Assembly (NCBI GenBank): GCA_037178625.1
Contig: CM074131.1
Coordinates: 3,286,001-3,350,000 of the forward strand
Source of the DNA: Skeletonema tropicum
Lineage: Eukaryota; Bacillariophyta; Thalassiosirophyceae; Thalassiosirales; Thalassiosiraceae
Length of the DNA stretch: 64,000 nucleotides
Reading direction: 5' to 3'
Both the position numbers and the translations under genes were made by a program. Positions 20,287 through 30,708 of the stretch are shown piece by piece. Each line of letters starts with the position of its first letter. Within the stretch, counting starts at the first letter, position 1. The notes below the pieces were generated by a model, which saw only the letters and a list, made by a program, of their open reading frames with translations, searched no databases and was not told where the DNA came from.

Positions 20287-21225
20287 TCAGATGTTTGCCA
20301 CAACATCGGAGACGAACATGACTAGCCAAGCTGCTGTCAGCGCTTTCAAGGCTGGGTTGCAGTCCAATAGAAGCCCGTTAAAGAACACGACTGCCGTGAG
20401 GAAGTTCAAGACTGTGCGCCTTGCTTGCTCTTCGTCTCCAGAGTCAAATATCCATAGGAATAGAAGCAAAACTACCAGAATAGAAAACAGGAAACGGAAT
20501 ACTGAGATGGCAACACGCAAGACTTCGTTCTCCGCTTTCCATCCTTCATCTTTTTGCTTCAGTTTGGCCTGAAGCCTGTGAACCGTCTTCTCTTGTTCTT
20601 TCAGTTGGGCAAGGGTGCGAGCTGCATTTGAGCAGGTCTTATCAATTACTACATTCTTGTTTCGGATCTGCCTTCCGAGTCGACGAATCTCATGTTTGTG
20701 TGAGTTGACATTCTCAGTGGAATACTGCAAGTCAGAACGGAGATCTTCAATGACTGTTTCCGTTTCGGCAACCTTAGCCTGAAGCTCGCGAATTTCACCA
20801 TCACGCCTTGACAACTTGCTGATGAAATATTGTGCGTTAGATGCAGCATCGTTGAGCTTGTCAGTAACACGCTGAACGCGTTCACTCATTGCAGCTAGAC
20901 AGTCTTCATTTCTTTCAAGCTCATCCTTCAGATTGCTGATATCTTCTTCACGAGCTTCCATTTGAGCCAAGTAATATTCACTCTTTTCCTTAAATTCCTC
21001 TGCAGTTGCCTCAAGTGTTTGGATCTGCACAGGGTCTGCGGCATTAACATCCATGAACACTTTGACAAACCTCATGACATGAGAATTACACACTGGACAT
21101 TGCCTTACTCTGCCGTTGTTGAGTAAGTCGTGCCAGCAATCATCGTGCAACGGATGGCCGCACGGAGAGCAAACTCCCCATGGGCTGGAGATTGGATTGA
21201 GGCAGATAGGACAATCTTGCGCCAT
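20287..21225 (-). CDS. RING-finger, coiled-coil, membrane-anchored protein
   Basis: A 312-aa single-exon protein. A RING-type zinc finger lies at the extreme N-terminus: CPIC at 5-8, then C.PCGHPLH..CW, then CPVC near 46-49. Next comes a coiled coil of about 170 residues, and then two to three hydrophobic segments from about residue 240 (VFRFLFSILVVLLLFLWIF and a pair near the C-terminus). The layout suggests a membrane-anchored E3 ubiquitin ligase; that is inference from domain type. A broken paralogue lies at 28744-29522 with nearly the same first 50 residues. Confidence 0.88.
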   Translation of the reverse strand: MAQDCPICLNPISSPWGVCSPCGHPLHDDCWHDLLNNGRVRQCPVCNSHVMRFVKVFMDVNAADPVQIQTLEATAEEFKEKSEYYLAQMEAREEDISNLKDELERNEDCLAAMSERVQRVTDKLNDAASNAQYFISKLSRRDGEIRELQAKVAETETVIEDLRSDLQYSTENVNSHKHEIRRLGRQIRNKNVVIDKTCSNAARTLAQLKEQEKTVHRLQAKLKQKDEGWKAENEVLRVAISVFRFLFSILVVLLLFLWIFDSGDEEQARRTVLNFLTAVVFFNGLLLDCNPALKALTAAWLVMFVSDVVANI

Positions 21226-22218
21226 TGTTTGTATAGATGATGTTTTAATGCTCTGCTACAACGTGTATGTTGTGCTCGCAAAAACGGTCGTTGAAAAGAC
21301 GCTGTATGTGTATCGCTCTGCATTGACTCGCGCATGTACTTGGCGTTTAGCACTCCGCCCAATCTAAGACTCTGCTAAATCGACACGACATGTTACCTCA
21401 TCTCCATCCTTTCTTCCTCCTCTCAACTATCTAATGAAATGATATGGATAGCGTGTCTATTTAAGGTCGAACACAAGTAAAAAAACGCTAATAAAAGTTG
21501 GCCGTTTGTTAGGCAAAATGGGCTGGTAGGTCTACAATAGGAATTGGTATATTCGACCGGACATACTAAGGGAGAGCTAAAAAGTAAAGACTAACTCTAC
21601 TAACCATGTAAAGCGTTAGCGTACATGTAGGTAAGTTATACTTACTTAGTATGGCTAGAGCTACTCGGAAAAACAGAATCTGTCCGTGGGCGGAAGAGTT
21701 GCGCTTTTTTAAAATCGACTACTAATTCCTACGTCCATGAATTAGAAATAAGCAGCTTAAAAAATAGAGTACAAACAAGCAACTTAAAAAAATATGCGTA
21801 CAAACCAGGCTCGAGTTACGAGTTAGCTACATACGTTATGTAGGAAGAAGGAGGAAAGGATGTAAGTCCCAAAAACTCAATTTGAAAAAAGTTCATACCA
21901 ATTCCGTCCAAGGTAGATTTGAAATTGAAGTTAATCGTGGACTCAGGTTTGATGGTACTGAGTCCCAAAAACTCAATTTGAAAAAAGTTCACACCACTTC
22001 CGCCCTGTACATCTTGTAAAAGGTAGCAGACCCCAGAATCAAAACAAAGGGTGAGAACCCTACCTTAGGACTACTATTGAATAATATGCTGCTTGCTTTG
22101 ATTTGGGGTTGGCCGATCCGAGCTTGGCTCATAAATCCGATTTGCTTTGTTCTCAAAGAAGACATCATTGGCTGCATCGTCATCAACATCTGTCGGTATT
22201 ATTTCACTTAACTTCAAA
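21226..22218. other. Intergenic with a 44-bp direct repeat
   Basis: The sequence agtcccaaaaactcaatttg... is repeated at 21865-21908 and 21961-22004 with only a few differences. Imperfect repeats of aagca(g/a)cttaaaaaa also occur near 21750-21795, and the dispersed word ctaattcctacgt occurs at about 21722. No gene is supported. Confidence 0.6.
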
Positions 22219-22569
22219 ATGAAGATTCATTATTCTGGTGGACTATACAGCGGTTCTGTTCGTAAGACGAAGTTGCGCAACAGCAGAGGAAAAGGAAAGG
22301 GCATGGCAAAGCACCGTTTCATTCCACACGGATGGGGCGTTTACGAGTTCAAGAGCGATGTAAAATACACGGGATTGTTCCGCGATGGATTCGAACACGG
22401 ATGGGGCTGCCTAACTTGGTCGAATGGAGACTCGTACACGTGCTACTTCCGAAAAGGTAGACCTGAAGCATCCTCATTGAAGCTTGTCAGAGAAGCTAAA
22501 AAATTGAAGACACAAGTTTCGAAACTGACTGCCACTTTGATTGAATACCAAAACAAGCAAGACATCTGA
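22219..22569 (+). CDS. Small MORN-repeat protein
   Basis: A 116-aa protein starting MKIHYSGGLYSG. The open frame extends 24 codons upstream but from a non-ATG codon, and the ATG at 22219 starts exactly at a MORN-like unit. At least three MORN-type units follow (HYSGGLYSG; HGWGVYEFKSDVKYTGLFRDG; HGWGCLTWSNGDSYTCYFRKG). The C-terminal 35 residues form a short coiled coil (LKLVREAKKLKTQVSKL). MORN repeats often bind phospholipids or scaffold cytoskeletal complexes. It converges with dUTPase 300 bp downstream. Confidence 0.75.
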   Translation: MKIHYSGGLYSGSVRKTKLRNSRGKGKGMAKHRFIPHGWGVYEFKSDVKYTGLFRDGFEHGWGCLTWSNGDSYTCYFRKGRPEASSLKLVREAKKLKTQVSKLTATLIEYQNKQDI

Positions 22570-22869
22570 GAGAAGCTGCACAAGCTAGAAGTAACTATGT
22601 ATTAATGCCATTTACCTATCCAAAATGTGCCACATCTATGTAACACGAATGATATTATAAATTATATATATGTATATTTGGTGCTGGAGCCGTGGCCGTG
22701 GCAGTGTTGGTTGGACGGAATGCACCCCTGGCGTTAGTTGATCCGCGAGAGAGGGCGACACATGTTTAACCCGAACAATATTTTGCAATGGCTTTGATAG
22801 ATGACATGGGGAAAGACGCACGCAATAAATCCAACAATTTCACAGTGAGAGTTCTCTCTTCGTAATCTA

Positions 22870-23501
22870 TCACGGAGGTAAATCACTTTTGTCTCTTCTG
22901 CTGCTGGGTGCAGATGTCGATCCAAATCCACCAACACCACGTTGTGTCTCTGTCAATTCGTCAACCTGCACTGCATGAACCATTGAAATTCTTTCGAGGA
23001 TTAATTGGGCAATGCGATCTCCAATGTAAACATGAAAATCCTCATGACCGAAATTGAAGAGAACCACACCTACATTTCCTCGATCTGTTTAAAAAATATA
23101 TGAATATGAAATTTTGAGATGGGTTACAATGAAATAAGCGAGGCTGTTAATTTGTACTTCAATTTTAGCTTACAGTCAGCATCGACAACTCCAGCACCAC
23201 AGCCGATCATTCTCTTAACAGCAACACCACTACATAATACACAACAGAACAAAACGCAGGAATTAATATGAATGCATGATAACATAGCACACAATATCGA
23301 GCATTGTCGGACTTGCCTCCTTGGAGCGATACGGGCATAAGTTCCCTCTGGACAGGCAACACTCAAGTCAGTTTTAATAACTGCCATCCCCCCAGCAGGT
23401 ACGACTTTAGGCTCCGCTGCACATAAATCAAACCCAGCAGATTCGGGTGACCAGCGAGTTGGCATAGTGGCATTAGGACTGAGGAGTTTTACCAATAGCA
23501 T
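22870..23501 (-). CDS. DUT: dUTP diphosphatase (dUTPase), three exons
   Basis: Exons 23501-23317, 23229-23174 and 23084-22870 give about 151 aa, the usual trimeric dUTPase length. The enzyme hydrolyses dUTP to dUMP and diphosphate, keeping uracil out of DNA. All five motifs are present: (1) AGFDLCA, (2) ARIAPRSGVA, (3) [16 protein letters not shown], (4) [10 protein letters not shown], (5) RGVGGFGST. The first intron uses a GC donor (gcaagt); the motif-2 serine codon is split across it (AG|T), which fixes the junction. The second intron splits the tyrosine codon of motif 3. The frame is open upstream of the ATG at 23501 without another ATG before a stop, so any organelle-targeting leader would need a further upstream exon. 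Confidence 0.93.
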
Positions 23502-24754
23502 GATGGGAGGTGTGGAAACAATGTAATAGAAGGCTGGAGATGTATCGCCATCTGCGGAAGTTAGATAGCTGAATAGGGTGGGGGCGGCTCTGGAGAGATA
23601 GACGAGATCTTCTTCATAGGACTGATCAAGCCAAACGAACGGTTCCCGGAAAAAAGGGTCCGTCCCCACCTCCTCTGTCCCGCGTCCGGTCGAGCTGCTG
23701 CGTACTAATCCTCATGCGAACTCAAAAACGGCCGTTTTCTGCACTGTCTCACACTTTTTCACCGCGATAAACGGCCAAATACACAACCACAGCACAACCA
23801 CCATGATGCCATTGTGGACTGCCTAGTAGTGCAAAATCGACACTGTACCATAGGGTACTTTTGAAGTTGGAGGCGGAGGAGCCAATTTGTAGATCCCCTT
23901 CGAAAAAGTACCCTATGGTTCGACAAATCCTAGGGGAAACTATTTTTCCCCGCGACGTAACGGAAATTGGTTGATGCAACTGATGCTGTGGATCACTGCC
24001 TTAGGTAATCATCATTACCACCATTTACGATGCCACCACGACGCAACAATCGATACTATACATCCATAGGGAGGCATCGGTGTCTTGGTAGCTGCTGCTT
24101 CGCCCGATTACGTCGTCCGGAACGTCGGTTACTTGATGTCAACAAATTTCAAATAATTTTTTACATCAACGCTACTGCGCAGCAAAGAGGGGCAATAAAC
24201 CATTTCCAAAGGTAACCAACCCGATCCCTCGACTCTAATATCATTATAGACGACGGCTTGGCACTCTGGAGCGGAAGGAAAGGCTGTACAACGTTGCCTA
24301 CGCGGTGCAAAAATATACACAAATTGTCGTTTCCGTCGAAAACAACAATCAACTGACAATTTAATGAAAACGGCGTGGATATCGATTGAAGAAGCATTGA
24401 TATATCATTCTTATGATAGTATACATCCATGGAAGCAACATTAATAATGTTTGTTGAGGGGAATAGCATATATTGATCAAGTATTACTTATTTAATAATT
24501 TACATAAAATACCACAAATAATAACACAGTATATCTGATATTAAACTCTACCATGATGCACCACCAACATATTGAAGTCTTCTGTTGTGTTTATATGATC
24601 GTATGGTACAAGGATAACCACTCATTTGTTATTATTGGTTCTTTACAAAGTTGATTATTGCATACACTCTGGGTAGAAAAATAGATTGCCTCTCACTGAT
24701 GAAATGTGCTTGATCATGTACAAGTTGATGTTTGTGAACAGTTTAGGTAGCAAA
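23502..24754. other. Intergenic, gene-poor
   Basis: No convincing coding frame. It holds a hairpin (23847-23919, listed separately) followed by AT-rich sequence. Small frames at 24030-24215 and 24129-24469 have no features. Confidence 0.5.
23847..23919. repeat. Inverted repeat / hairpin
   Basis: Arms accatagggtacttttgaag (23847-23866) and its near reverse complement at 23898-23919, with two extra bases in the right arm, enclose about 31 nt. It lies about 350 bp upstream of dUTPase and could be a remnant of a miniature transposon or an RNA hairpin. Confidence 0.7.
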
Positions 24755-25041
24755 AGACGTCCCCCAAGTAATATATATCAATTGAATGCGAGGAAACCCT
24801 CTCCTTTGCTGTGTATCACCACGTAAACGTCCGTGGGAGGGGTGAAGGGAGGTAAAAGTTGTGGATTTTATGCCGTCGATGGCGACGTTAATTTCTTCAT
24901 TTTCGATCAACCAACTGAGTATTGCTGTCGTTCCCACATAGATTATGATGTAAAAGATTGGATAAGCTGAGTATCATAGGTGTATTCATCAGATGTGCAA
25001 AACTGTGGCCATAGGAGTGGAGGACATCATGGTGAGGGTGT
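24755..25041 (+). repeat. Dispersed ~300-bp repeat, copy B (decayed)
   Basis: Homologous to the minus strand of 3838-4150. The small reading frame present there is interrupted here by several stops, although the words tatgccgtcgatggcgacgt and gtggaggacatcatggtga are preserved. Confidence 0.75.
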
Positions 25042-25292
25042 AAAAGATGACATTCGGAGGGTGGATTTGAGTGGTACCGTTTAGCGAATTTGTGGTTACG
25101 ATAGGAATCGTCCCTCTAGCTACGGCCAAAATAGCGATTTGTACGTAGGAATAGTAGTAAGAATTACTTGTGTTCGACCTTAATTTACGCGTGTCACTCA
25201 AGACAGTTTGAAGCTCTTACATCTTACACCACTTCCGCAAAATAGCTATATTCAAAACAGGCCCCGCCCCCATCTAATTTTTTTCTTCAAAC

Positions 25293-26074
25293 TAGGGCTG
25301 GGGAAAAATACAAAATGGATATGGCCAAAATACAAAAAAAATATATTCGTGACTGCTCACCTATTCCCACGTTGTCTATGGTATGTTTAGTCACGAGTCA
25401 CTCATCCCTTCCACAGCCCTTAAACCTCGCTCGTCGTGCGGGAAGCCGACAATCTGGTAATACTGCGATGACTGTCCCCTCCAATGAAGCGCTGGACACT
25501 GCGTTGGAAAAAGCGAAGAATGATGATGCTGAAAAGGAGAAAGCATACAAAGATGCAGATGCCAGCATACAAGACTTCCTGACTGAGAACTATGTATGTA
25601 ACTTATGAGGATTTTTTATTTTATGCATATTGGAATGGAAGCAGTGCGATGACAGTGGCGTTGTTACCGCAAGAATTTTTCCTACTTGTCTCTAGTAGCT
25701 CGTTTTGTGGTGGACATCCCAATCACAAGCGCATGAGTCTTCAGCCAAGTCAAGTTTATCATCAAAACAATTGGCGAGAGTGGGCTTCAAGAGACACTCG
25801 AGCTTCGTCTGATGGAAAGTGTGAATAAGAATGATTGATTTGTTGTATTTTAATTACTCTTAATAAGATAAGCTAATGTTTGTATCCATTTGGTCCATTT
25901 GAATCATCTCCTTCAGCTCATGGCAACTTTCTTTTTGTATCATTTTCTACGTCTTTCACGTAGGAACCAATACAAAATCGCTAAACTTTAGCGAGTTTAT
26001 ATTTATTTTGTATTTTTTGTATTTCCAAATCTCCAGATGCCCGAAATACAAGATTGTATTTTTCCCCAGGCCTA
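25293..26074. mobile_element. Complete non-autonomous hAT transposon, 782 bp
   Basis: Terminal inverted repeats tagggctggggaaaaataca (left) and tgtatttttccccaggccta (right) are close to the classic hAT end TAGGGCTGGG. They are flanked by a perfect 8-bp duplication cttcaaac at 25285-25292 and 26075-26082, the hAT hallmark. There is no transposase frame. A coding-like piece (25469-25592) reads as an acidic coiled coil (LEKAKNDDAEKEKAYKDADA) ending at a gtatgt splice-donor-like word. It resembles in style the coiled-coil first exon of the HA-domain gene at 966. This may be captured host exon sequence. Confidence 0.9.
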
Positions 26075-26151
26075 CTTCAAACTCAACAAGCTTGGATCTT
26101 GGATCGAACTTTTTGAATCAAAGCCGTTCTCTCATAAATACCTACTGTACA

Positions 26152-26651
26152 TACGGCTGGGTTCAAATACATAGCACCATTAAATTGGGGGACCACTTTT
26201 CAATATGTTCTCGACAGAATTTTTTCCTGCTTTTTTTTGGAGGGCACGAGCCATAACCAGTACTATGCCCTCATAACTTATAAAAAGTGTTTTCATGCAA
26301 TGCTGACTATGAAAAGTGGTCCCCCGATTTTTTTTATGCATTTTGAAGCAATTGTGAGGGATTCCCGATTTCAGAAATTAGAGAAGACATATTAAGTACC
26401 GGTTTGACGTAATATTAACTCCTACGTACAATAGTTTTCTCGAGACAGTTTTCGAGAAAGATCACTCAAAAGGATCTAAACCATGGTGAAATACCCTCTC
26501 CTACGGCCGCCAATAACACCACAACTACTGGTCTTTCAAGCCCAGACGAAGCAGAAATTATATCCTGGTGGTCCATATGATCTCATTGATACCTCATTCG
26601 TTGTCTAACTCCCAGTACAAGATTCAAAAGTGCTATTTGAACCCAGCCGTA
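26152..26651. mobile_element. Foldback MITE, family 1 copy B
   Basis: A 500-bp element with ends tacggctgggttcaaata (left) and tatttgaacccagccgta (right). A nested inverted pair lies at 26182-26201 and 26311-26330 (core gggggaccacttttc, 19 of 20 paired), the same position and core as in copy A (5257-5401). The right half shares accatggtgaaa, ctcattgatacctcatt and ctaactccc in the same order as copy A. The ends themselves differ from copy A, so these are related subfamilies. Confidence 0.8.
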
Positions 26652-26933
26652 CCTCACAGCCTACTCACTCCTCAGAAGTTACCACCCACAACTTTTGTTA
26701 TGGGTGGTGACGCTAGAGAAGCGCGCCTAAGTAAAACCTTAAAATGGCTACTTTTTTGGAAATAGATAAAGTAAGCGAATAGTAACTCTACGATGATACC
26801 AAGACTACCAATGGAAAGCTTATCTCCTCTAGTTTATGATTCATGTGTTGTTTGTGCGATTTGGTCGACTATGAGACGAGTTGGAATCGTCCGAAGTTTA
26901 ACGCTTTTCTGACTTTGGAGCGGCTCTTTCACA

Positions 26934-27032
26934 CTCTGGGGGGTCGTATGCTGCCGTGAAGGCATGCATTCGATTCGTCAGGTGTTCAGGATTCCAGTGC
27001 TTGCCTTCACGATAGCATTCGACCCCCCAGAG
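26934..27032. repeat. Imperfect hairpin, 34-nt arms
   Basis: The left arm starts ctctggggggtcgtatgctg and the right arm pairs with it through cattcgaccccccagag; about 30 of 34 positions pair, around a 31-nt loop. The size and mismatch pattern would suit a miniature transposon or a small-RNA precursor. Confidence 0.7.
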
Positions 27033-27589
27033 CCATAGAATCGACAACTCCATGAGACATCATTTCAATCCATTTTCAAATTTTTTTCGTTCGTTTTACT
27101 AGCGATTTGCTAGCATTTTTTGAATCGCAGAGACGATCCGACCTCTACCGTCAAGCTGTTCATTCTCGGCAACTAAGCGGTCTATTCAACCCATTCCACT
27201 TGCAGAGCTCTTCTAGCAGACCTATTGGAGCGAGCCGATGGTTGTGCTAGGTTAGAGTAACTCTTTTCGTTGCGTAATACTCCGTCTAAACTGGGCAATG
27301 CAATAGAGAGGTCGCTTCTCACACGTCGGCGATGCATTTGGTTCATATTTGCTACCAATAGCAATATATTCATCCATAAAACCGTGCCGTGTCGATTTAT
27401 TAGGTAGATGCTATTGATAGATTGAGTTGAATCGTAGCAAAGCGTGCCAGATTCCGATGGTGTCATTCCTACAAGTTAAGCAAGCCGTCGTCACTCTGGA
27501 GACATCCACCTTCTAAATGCAAGAATCCACTCTCGCTTTAGCATTGGCAGTATTGTGAAGCGTGAAACATACGTCGGTAAGAGGCAACT

Positions 27590-28020
27590 TGAAATCAAGT
27601 AGCCCATGTGGAAGGAATTGCAGCAAGGAAGGGCGTACAGTCAGACCTCATTGGAAGATCAAATCGAAGAAGCTGCAACGCTAAAGACAGCCAATGATTT
27701 GGAGTGGAAGTCAAAAGATACAATTGAGCTTACAAAGTGATTTGGCAAAGTCTTGAAGGAGAGGCATTGGGAAGATGTCGCCCAGAGCAAGCCCTTGGCC
27801 CAGAGAATCGTTTCTTTGAAGAACTCGAAAAGGTCTTTCCTCGCTTTTACAACCTTGCATTGAGCCATAAGACCAAGTGTTTTGTGATGCGGAGAGCAAC
27901 TTCAACTTGCACTGAAACGAATAATCTCCGTAAATTCATTAAGCCTGTTCGAGATTTGCAGATAGAAAGGCTCCAAACACCCTCAGCACCAAGCGTCAGC
28001 GTCGGGCAGGCGAGTTGAAG
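27590..28020 (+). other. Possible decayed coding sequence, unidentified
   Basis: In one frame (from about 27606) the reading starts MWKELQQGRAYSQTSLEDQ and continues coding-like (helical, charged) to about 27860 with only two stops. A broader stretch back to 27520 also reads plausibly. No family is recognised. It may be a remnant of a transposon protein or host gene; chance is not excluded. Confidence 0.25.
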
Positions 28021-28740
28021 GCCAAAGCAACCAAGCTGGATATTTGGGCCGAGTTTGCCAAAGTTGAAGACTCTAAATCAGACCACGATACAAAACTGAC
28101 CCATCCAATCCTTATATAACACCAGCGGATGTATCGACTGCACTAGAACGTTCGTAATGTTGTGATATCGACCACGATGGGGTAAGGTACGCGGGAAGAT
28201 GGCAATTTTCCACGCCCCATTTCAAATTGCATTACGACCAGTAGACCTATTTCGAGCCAAATAGCGACTGTAGACATTGAATATATAGACAATAAGCTGT
28301 ACATGGAGCCTCGTTCGGCCTCCGATGAGGTCCGTAACATGGTGCACGGTGCGGTCGAACATGGTAGTTTTGGTGATGTTTTGTTCTGTGTGATTTTGAG
28401 GCCGGATGGCGAAGCGCGCCAAATCACTTCACCGATTTTCGGCCCCTTGGACGAGGATTAGGAGCCGACATGACGCCCCTACGACCACCAACATCGCCAA
28501 TGAAGACGAATCCAACGATACGAATGGCACGAAATGACCCCAATGGACCAATCTTGGCGAGATCGGGCGGTGATTTGACGATTTGATCACTACAGAGACC
28601 ATAATAAGCGCAAAAGGGGCATTTAACTAGTGGGTCACTAACAAACTGAGTATCTTGATAACTACATCATAACTATTGGAGCAAAAACGGCTCCCTTTGC
28701 AGATCATTGGTCCTAAAGGTATACTGAAGCTGTCTGAGAA
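28021..28740. other. Intergenic; nothing recognised
   Basis: Short frames on both strands (for example 28143-28427 minus) have no recognisable motifs. GC content rises around 28450-28560 without a gene being visible. Confidence 0.4.
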
Positions 28741-28743
28741 GTA

Positions 28744-29522
28744 TCAAGGCGACCAAGGCACATAACCTGGAGAATGATAAAAAGAATCATAAGACAAGGA
28801 AGGAGTGATTTCTTTCTCTTCATTCCTGGCATCGGAAGAATTGCTGGATACAGTGGATTGACTGCCCATTGCGGCAACGTCTGCCAAAACTTCTGCCAAC
28901 AATAATGTACAAGAATATTTCCGGGTGAGCGCGTGTTCGTCAGCTTTGGTTTCTGATTCTTCTCCACCGATCCTCTCGTCGACAAAAATCTCTGAGCCAA
29001 CAGTATGCTTTTCTTTGGAGGAGGGGCTGTTCAGGATGGTTGTAAAAGGCTTCTTTTGGAGTATTCCGGCAACTTCACCCCTAATTTCCTCCTCGAGCTC
29101 GCGATTCTTTTCGTTGCTCGCCTTCAGCTCAAACGAAGTTCCTTGTTCTTCACAAGAATTGTCGCCTTGACGTCGCCCCTAAACTCTTTCAGCTCGGAAC
29201 AAAGAACATGAATTGCTCCCTTGAGGTCACGAATCTCCAGATCCTTCTTCCGGTTATCTCCTTCGACCTGTGTAAGCTGCAAATCTTTGGAACGGACAGC
29301 CTCCTTCAGCTCGCAAATCTCTTTATCGCGTTCCGTGGTATCGACATCCATAAACACGTTCACAAATGACCCAACTTCAGCATTGCATACAGGGCATCGC
29401 CTTCCTCTACCGCTATCAACTAATTGACGCCAGCATTCACCGTGCAATGGATGGCCGCACGGAGAGCAAACCCCCCATGAACTGGAGATTTTTTCGAGGC
29501 AAATTGGACAATCTTGCGTCAT
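28744..29522 (-). pseudogene. Frameshifted paralogue of the RING/coiled-coil protein
   Basis: The first 132 codons (29522-29124) begin MTQDCPICLEKISSSWGVC and keep the full RING finger and the start of the coiled coil, closely matching the gene at 20287-21225. The frame then stops at 29124. In another frame the coiled coil resumes immediately (FELKASNEKNRELEEEIRGEV) and stays open to a TGA near 28744. A one-base change at about 29129 would join the two. The membrane segments of the intact paralogue are not clearly preserved in that frame. I infer a decaying duplicate; a short RING-only protein could still be expressed. Confidence 0.6.
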
Positions 29523-29790
29523 GATAAAAGTACGATCTTCAAGTTATGTTGATTGGTTTGTGGGTATTGTGATTCTTTTTGCAACAAACATTGGCGATTG
29601 CGATGGTACAGAAAAATCAATCCTGCATGTGCATCGCTCATAGTTGAATCGCACACCTCGTTGCATTCTCTCGATCATCGCCCATCAGCATGATTCTTTT
29701 CGAACATCAGCGATACGATACTCATAAATATCAATCTTGCATGTGCATCCCTCTAAATTGAATGGCGCACCTCACTACTCCAATCCAAAA

Positions 29791-30708
29791 TCAACAACTC
29801 TCGGGAGCCACCTCAATCCCCATCCTCTCCCTCAAAACCCCCAAATCCGTCTCCAACTCCTCCTCATAATACGTACACATCAAACCACCCTCCCTCATTT
29901 CACTCCCCACCCTAATCGCCCATGGAAAATACACCTCCCACAATACTTGCCTCTCTTGCTCACTCAACATACTATTATTCACACCACCGGTAGCACTGAG
30001 TGCAGCAAGGGGTAAACCAGTCTGAATCAACTCTAACCACTTTAATGCCAATTCTCCCAACACTGTAGGTGGAAGGCCCGTGAGGACGTGCCAATAATCG
30101 TGATTTTGACGATATCGTGTCATAACGTAGGAGAGGTGGGGGTTGGAGAGGTACCGGACTTTGGAACGTTCGTTGGGGTGGAAATTGTGTTTTTGGAGAA
30201 AGGTTGCGTAGGCTGCTCCAAAGGTGATGTCGGACTGCTGCTGCTGCTGCTGATCGTCTGTTTGTTGTTCTTTCAGATTGACAGAATGCTGCTCTAGCAA
30301 CTCAAACGCCCTCTTCGCAACCCGTTCATCCACCACGGGTCTCTCATCCAATATCCGTCTCCCAACAGCATCCTTTTCCATTGCCACGAGTATTTTCGAC
30401 AAGGCGTAGGAACCGGTAACTTCTCCCACGGCGGCTACGGCATCGGCACGTGTGGGATCGTTGAGTGCAGTTAGGGAGGAGTGGAGGAGTGTGCCGAGAC
30501 GTTGCAGTGGGGTGAGCGGTGGGATGTAGTGTTGTGGATGCTGGTTGGCAGGGGTGGAGGAACTGTCGTCGTTGATGGTGTATCTTGTGGACGGGGGTAG
30601 GGGAGCGCCGTAAAATGTAGAGGTGGTGGATAAGGCGGCGCGTGATGATATTGATGAGAGAGGCGCCTGCCTTTTGGTGGAGAGGAGGATACGGAGAGCG
30701 GCTGCCAT
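29791..30708 (-). CDS. COQ4: Ubiquinone biosynthesis protein COQ4
   Basis: Single exon, 305 aa. COQ4 is a mitochondrial matrix-side protein that organises the coenzyme Q synthome and has been linked to removal of the C1 carboxyl group of CoQ precursors. The N-terminal 40 residues are Arg/Ser/Ala-rich without acids, a good mitochondrial presequence. The core begins LTPLQRLGTLLHSSLTALNDPTRADAV-like sequence. The zinc-binding signature HDxxHx11E is intact: H203, D204, H207 and E219 in NHDYWHVLTGLPPTVLGE. A Gln run (about residues 152-158) is a local insert. Length matches the family (about 230-340 aa). Confidence 0.96.
   Translation of the reverse strand: MAAALRILLSTKRQAPLSSISSRAALSTTSTFYGAPLPPSTRYTINDDSSSTPANQHPQHYIPPLTPLQRLGTLLHSSLTALNDPTRADAVAAVGEVTGSYALSKILVAMEKDAVGRRILDERPVVDERVAKRAFELLEQHSVNLKEQQTDDQQQQQQSDITFGAAYATFLQKHNFHPNERSKVRYLSNPHLSYVMTRYRQNHDYWHVLTGLPPTVLGELALKWLELIQTGLPLAALSATGGVNNSMLSEQERQVLWEVYFPWAIRVGSEMREGGLMCTYYEEELETDLGVLRERMGIEVAPESC

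Noticed and set aside
26160..26180. B-box-like word gggttcaaat suggesting a SINE or tRNA
   Set aside because: It is part of the terminal inverted repeat of a MITE, and no A box or tRNA fold is present.
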